Positions 5,918 through 8,448 of a DNA stretch of 8,448 nucleotides are shown here, piece after piece. How positions within the stretch are numbered: position 1 is the first letter of the stretch; each line of letters begins with the position of its first letter. The notes beneath the pieces are model-generated. The model made no database searches. It saw only the letters and a program-made list of their open reading frames with translations, and was not told the origin of the DNA. Origin of the DNA: an uncultured Clostridia bacterium (GTDB taxonomy: Bacteria; Bacillota; Clostridia; Lachnospirales; Lachnospiraceae); assembly GCA_946620335.1 (NCBI GenBank), contig CAMONF010000299.1:1-8448 (forward strand), written 5' to 3'. Both the position numbers and the translations under genes were made by a program.

Positions 5918-8290
5918 ATGTCAATAAATGAAGCCACAGATCTGCCGGAGAGACCCCAGGGACTGACCAGTGACGAAGCCGCCGAGCGGGCGGCAGCCGG
6001 GCAGATCAACGTAGCCCCCAAGGACGGGCAGAAGACGCTCAAGCAGATTGTCCTCTCCCACACCATTACCTACTTTAATATATTGAACCTGCTGCTGGGC
6101 CTTCTGATCTTCCTGACCGGCCAGTATAAGAACATGCTCTTCCTGGGCGTGGTGGTCTCCAACTCGGCCATCGGCATCATCCAGGAGCTCCGGGTCAAGT
6201 CCCAGATCGACAAGCTCTCCGTCATCACCGCCTCCAAGGCCTCGGTCTTCCGCGACGGCAGCAAGAAGAAGATCCCGGTGAATGAGATCGTCCTGGACGA
6301 CCTCATCGCCCTCGCCCCCGGCGACCAGGTGGCCTGCGACGGCACCGTCTACGACGCCAGCGGCCTGGAGGTAAATGAATCCATGCTGACCGGCGAGTCA
6401 AAGCCTGTCCGCAAGAAGGACGGCGATCCCATCCTCTCCGGCAGCTTCATCGTGGCCGGCACCGCCCTCATGCAGGCGGAAAAGGTCGGCGCCGACTGCT
6501 ACGCCAGCGAGCTGGTGAGAAAGGCCTCCGCCAGAAAGCGGGCCTCCTCCGAGATGCAGAACGTCATCGGCCGGATCATCAAGGTGGTCTCCGTCCTCAT
6601 CATCCCGGTGGGCATCCTCCTCTTCCGCAGCCAGTACATCGCCAGCGGCGGGGAGTTCGACACAGCCATCATCCGGACCGTCTCGGGCATCATCGGCATG
6701 ATCCCCGAGGGCCTGGTCCTCCTCATGTCCGTCTCCTTCATCATCGGCGTCGGACGGCTGGCCTTAAAGCGGGCCCTGGTCCAGGAAATGGAAGCCATCG
6801 AGGCCCTGGCCCGGGTCAACGTCCTGTGCACCGACAAGACCGGCACCATCACCACCGGCGAGCTCAAGGTCGAGGAGATCCTCCCCCTGGCGGACATGCA
6901 CGAGCATGAGATCCGCAAGATCCTGGGTCACATGAACGGCGCCTTCAGCGATACCAACGCCACCCAGGAGGCAATGAACAAGGCCTTCGGGAAGAAGACG
7001 GACTGGGAGCGCGGGGATATCATCCCCTTCTCCTCCGCCCGCAAGTACCGCGCGGCGGCCTTCCCCGGACACGGCGCCTACGTAGTCGGCGCGCCGGACT
7101 TCCTGACCGAGGACGAGAAGATCCTGAAGGAAATTGAAGAATACTCCAAGGACGGCTACCGGGTCCTGCTGCTGGGCGAAGCTTCGGCGCTGGACGCATC
7201 TGACGGGAGCGTTGGGGAAGTTCGGCCGCTGGCGGCGGTCGTCATTTCCGACATCATCAAGAAGGAGGCCGTCGACACCTTCCGGTATTTCGCGGAGAAC
7301 GGGGGGGACGTCAAGGTCATTTCGGGCGACAACCCGGTGACGGTCGCCACCGTGGCCGAGCAGGCCGGCGTGGAAAATGCGGACCGCTGGGTGGACGCCA
7401 CGACCCTCCCCGAGGACCCCGCCGAGCTGGCCAAGGTCATCGGCAACTATACCGTCTTCGGCCGGGTCAAGCCTGAGCAGAAGCAGGCCTTCGTCAAGGC
7501 CTGGCAGGCCAACGGCAAAACGGTCGCCATGGTGGGCGACGGCGGGAACGACGGTCTGGCCATCAAGGACGCGGACTGCGGCATCGCCATGGCCAACGGG
7601 TCGGACGCCGCCAAGAACGCCGCCCACATCGTCCTTCTGGATTCGGACTTCGCGGCCATGAAGGATATCGTCTCCGAGGGCCGCATCATCATCGCCAACA
7701 TCGAGCGCGTGAGCTCCCTCTACCTGACCAAGACCATCTACTCCCTCCTCTTAAGCCTCATCTTCACGCTGATCCGCCAGCCCTACCCCTGGACCACCCT
7801 CCAGATGGGCCTCATCAACGTCTGCGGCATCGGCATGCCTTCCTTCCTCCTGACCATGGAGCGGCCCAAGGACGTGAGCGCGGAGGGCTTCCTCCGGCAT
7901 ATCCTCAAGATCTGCATGCCGGCGGCCTTCACCATGGTGACGGCCATGATCCTGGTCCAGCTCATGGACCTCGTCTTCCCCTGGTCAGAGGAGATCTGCT
8001 CCACCTTCTCCCTCATGATGGGCGGCATAGTGGCCATGCTGGTCGTGGCCAACGTCTGCTGGCCCCTCACCCTCTTCAGGCGGCTGGTGATGGGGGCTTC
8101 CCTGATCACCTTCTTCGGCGGACTCATCATCTTCCCGGCCTTCTACGACATGCACTCGGTCTTCATGTGGTGGTCTCTCCTCATGATCCCGCTCGCGCTG
8201 CTGATTTTGATCATCATCTACTACTACTCCCGCCTGACCAACAAGTTCATGGTCTGGTTCTTCCGCTACTTCCGGCAGGAGCCGCTGTAA
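5918..8290 (+). CDS. P-type cation-transporting ATPase, CtpE-like
   Basis: This 790-residue membrane pump couples ATP hydrolysis to cation movement. M1-M2 lie at about 51-90. The actuator domain carries LTGES (157-161). M3-M4 lie at about 219-279 with IPEGL (262-266) breaking helix M4. The phosphorylation motif is DKTGT (Asp306). A compact nucleotide-binding domain (about 320-440) has FSSARK (371-376) and VGAP (390-393). SGDN (469-472) and GDGGND (540-545) complete the catalytic core. Six further hydrophobic segments (about 603-620, 628-646, 665-687, 697-717, 724-743, 750-770) make ten helices. Length, the PEGLVL motif and the M5-M6 sequence resemble the group of Mycobacterium CtpE, reported as a calcium uptake ATPase. 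The ion cannot be read with confidence: M5 shows no acidic residue, and by alignment with SERCA M6 keeps Asn634 but has Ile638 where the ion-binding Asp would be. It is a single-gene unit with its own promoter and a terminator 5 bases past the stop. Confidence 0.95.
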   Translation: MSINEATDLPERPQGLTSDEAAERAAAGQINVAPKDGQKTLKQIVLSHTITYFNILNLLLGLLIFLTGQYKNMLFLGVVVSNSAIGIIQELRVKSQIDKLSVITASKASVFRDGSKKKIPVNEIVLDDLIALAPGDQVACDGTVYDASGLEVNESMLTGESKPVRKKDGDPILSGSFIVAGTALMQAEKVGADCYASELVRKASARKRASSEMQNVIGRIIKVVSVLIIPVGILLFRSQYIASGGEFDTAIIRTVSGIIGMIPEGLVLLMSVSFIIGVGRLALKRALVQEMEAIEALARVNVLCTDKTGTITTGELKVEEILPLADMHEHEIRKILGHMNGAFSDTNATQEAMNKAFGKKTDWERGDIIPFSSARKYRAAAFPGHGAYVVGAPDFLTEDEKILKEIEEYSKDGYRVLLLGEASALDASDGSVGEVRPLAAVVISDIIKKEAVDTFRYFAENGGDVKVISGDNPVTVATVAEQAGVENADRWVDATTLPEDPAELAKVIGNYTVFGRVKPEQKQAFVKAWQANGKTVAMVGDGGNDGLAIKDADCGIAMANGSDAAKNAAHIVLLDSDFAAMKDIVSEGRIIIANIERVSSLYLTKTIYSLLLSLIFTLIRQPYPWTTLQMGLINVCGIGMPSFLLTMERPKDVSAEGFLRHILKICMPAAFTMVTAMILVQLMDLVFPWSEEICSTFSLMMGGIVAMLVVANVCWPLTLFRRLVMGASLITFFGGLIIFPAFYDMHSVFMWWSLLMIPLALLILIIIYYYSRLTNKFMVWFFRYFRQEPL

Positions 8291-8295
8291 AAAAC

Positions 8296-8330
8296 TGGGA
8301 ATCAGGGACGGTTCCTTTTCCCACTTTTTT
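8296..8330 (+). terminator. Terminator-like hairpin after the ATPase gene
   Basis: TGGGAA (8296-8301) pairs with TTCCCA (8318-8323). Inside, AGGGA (8304-8308) pairs with TTCCT (8312-8316) around a CGG loop, giving about 11 bp with a small internal loop. CTTTTTT (8324-8330) follows. It begins 5 bases after the ATPase stop codon and fits a Rho-independent terminator. It is at the same time the first copy of the repeat that fills the right edge of the window. Confidence 0.65.
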
Positions 8331-8380
8331 GAGGTGGGGTGGGAAAATGGGAATCAGGGACGGTTCCTTTTCCCACTTTT
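8296..8380. repeat. Two direct 33-bp repeats, 52-bp period
   Basis: The 33 bases at 8296-8328 recur exactly at 8348-8380. Each copy begins TGGGAATCAGGGACGGTTCC and ends with TTTTCCCACTTTT. Between them is a G-rich spacer (8331-8347). Repeats with a GGGACGGTTCC core recur in intergenic positions of many Firmicutes genomes. In some bacteria similar short palindromic elements accompany RAYT-type transposases, but no transposase is present here. The copies resemble REP-like or terminator-associated repeats rather than an insertion sequence. Confidence 0.8.
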
Positions 8381-8427
8381 CATAAAATGAAAAGTGGGAA
8401 AAGGAACCGTCCCTGATTCCCATTTTC
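8343..8427. repeat. Perfect 41-bp inverted repeat with 3-base loop
   Basis: The arm 8343-8383 is the exact reverse complement of 8387-8427, with AAA (8384-8386) as the loop. The left arm contains the second direct repeat copy, and the right arm is a third copy in inverted orientation. Pairing weakens beyond the arms, mostly to G-T wobbles. In RNA from either strand it would form a very long hairpin, so it could end transcription from both sides or block exonuclease from the 3' end. In DNA it could extrude as a cruciform and may be unstable in replication. Confidence 0.85.
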
Positions 8428-8448
8428 TCACTTTCCGTCCTGCGAAAA

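Noticed and set aside
6764..7627. 287-codon minus-strand frame opposite the ATPase
   Set aside because: The plus strand here carries the DKTGT, SGDN and GDGGND motifs of the ATPase. The antisense translation has no recognisable features.
8167..8385. 72-codon frame at the ATPase end running into the repeats
   Set aside because: Its first part is an out-of-frame shadow of the ATPase. Its last part translates repeat DNA (peptides such as GTVPFPTF and DGSFSHF), a familiar artefact of this repeat type.
8296..8427. CRISPR array
   Set aside because: There are only two direct copies plus one inverted copy, the spacing is far too short and uneven, and no cas gene is present.
8291..8448. Insertion sequence end or complete mobile element
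   Set aside because: No transposase frame and no target-site duplication is visible. The structure fits an intergenic palindromic repeat better.

Overview
The window looks like ordinary chromosome from a GC-rich member of the Clostridia, most likely Lachnospiraceae or a relative. I infer this from the gene order pth–mfd–(PrsA/SurA-type lipoprotein), which is common in that group, from the strong AAGGAGG-type ribosome binding sites, and from the style of the proteins. No tool was run, so the taxonomy is a reasoned guess. Four genes are well supported, three on the minus strand and one on the plus strand.

Minus-strand block, read right to left. pth (5680 to 5117) encodes peptidyl-tRNA hydrolase. 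mfd (5106 to 1735) follows after 10 bases and encodes the transcription-repair coupling factor; its Shine-Dalgarno overlaps the pth stop codon. A secreted lipoprotein with a parvulin-like layout (1581 to 292) comes next. It carries two acidic low-complexity segments, one inside the parvulin-like fold and one forming the C-terminal tail. A good promoter for the lipoprotein gene (TTGCCT, 17 bp, TAGAAT) lies across the end of mfd, with its -10 box covering the mfd stop codon. The gene can therefore be transcribed separately from pth-mfd. A GC-rich hairpin with a T-run at 231 to 184 ends the block.

Divergent region 5681-5917. Two sigma-A-type promoters stand back to back, one driving pth-mfd leftwards and one driving a P-type ATPase rightwards. 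A strong 7-bp hairpin lies just before the ATPase ribosome binding site.

Plus-strand gene. A 790-residue, ten-helix P-type cation ATPase (5918-8290) most resembles the CtpE-like group. Its start is set by the promoter and ribosome binding site at 5918, not by the earlier in-frame ATG at 5753.

Right edge, 8291-8448. Just after the ATPase stop there are three copies of a GGGACGGTTCC-containing repeat. Two are direct copies 52 bp apart. The third is inverted against the second and forms a perfect 41-bp-arm hairpin with a 3-base loop. The first copy also reads as the intrinsic terminator of the ATPase gene. This repeat cluster is the least ordinary part of the window.

Left edge, 1-183. I can support no gene here. 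There is a neat 7-2-7 palindrome at 32-47 and a weak open frame leaving the window.

The protein genes are housekeeping functions (ribosome rescue and translation, DNA repair, envelope protein folding, ion transport). I found no evidence of a new multi-gene system. The points most worth checking are the repeat cluster, the ATPase ion site, the hairpin before its ribosome binding site, and the acidic insertions in the lipoprotein.
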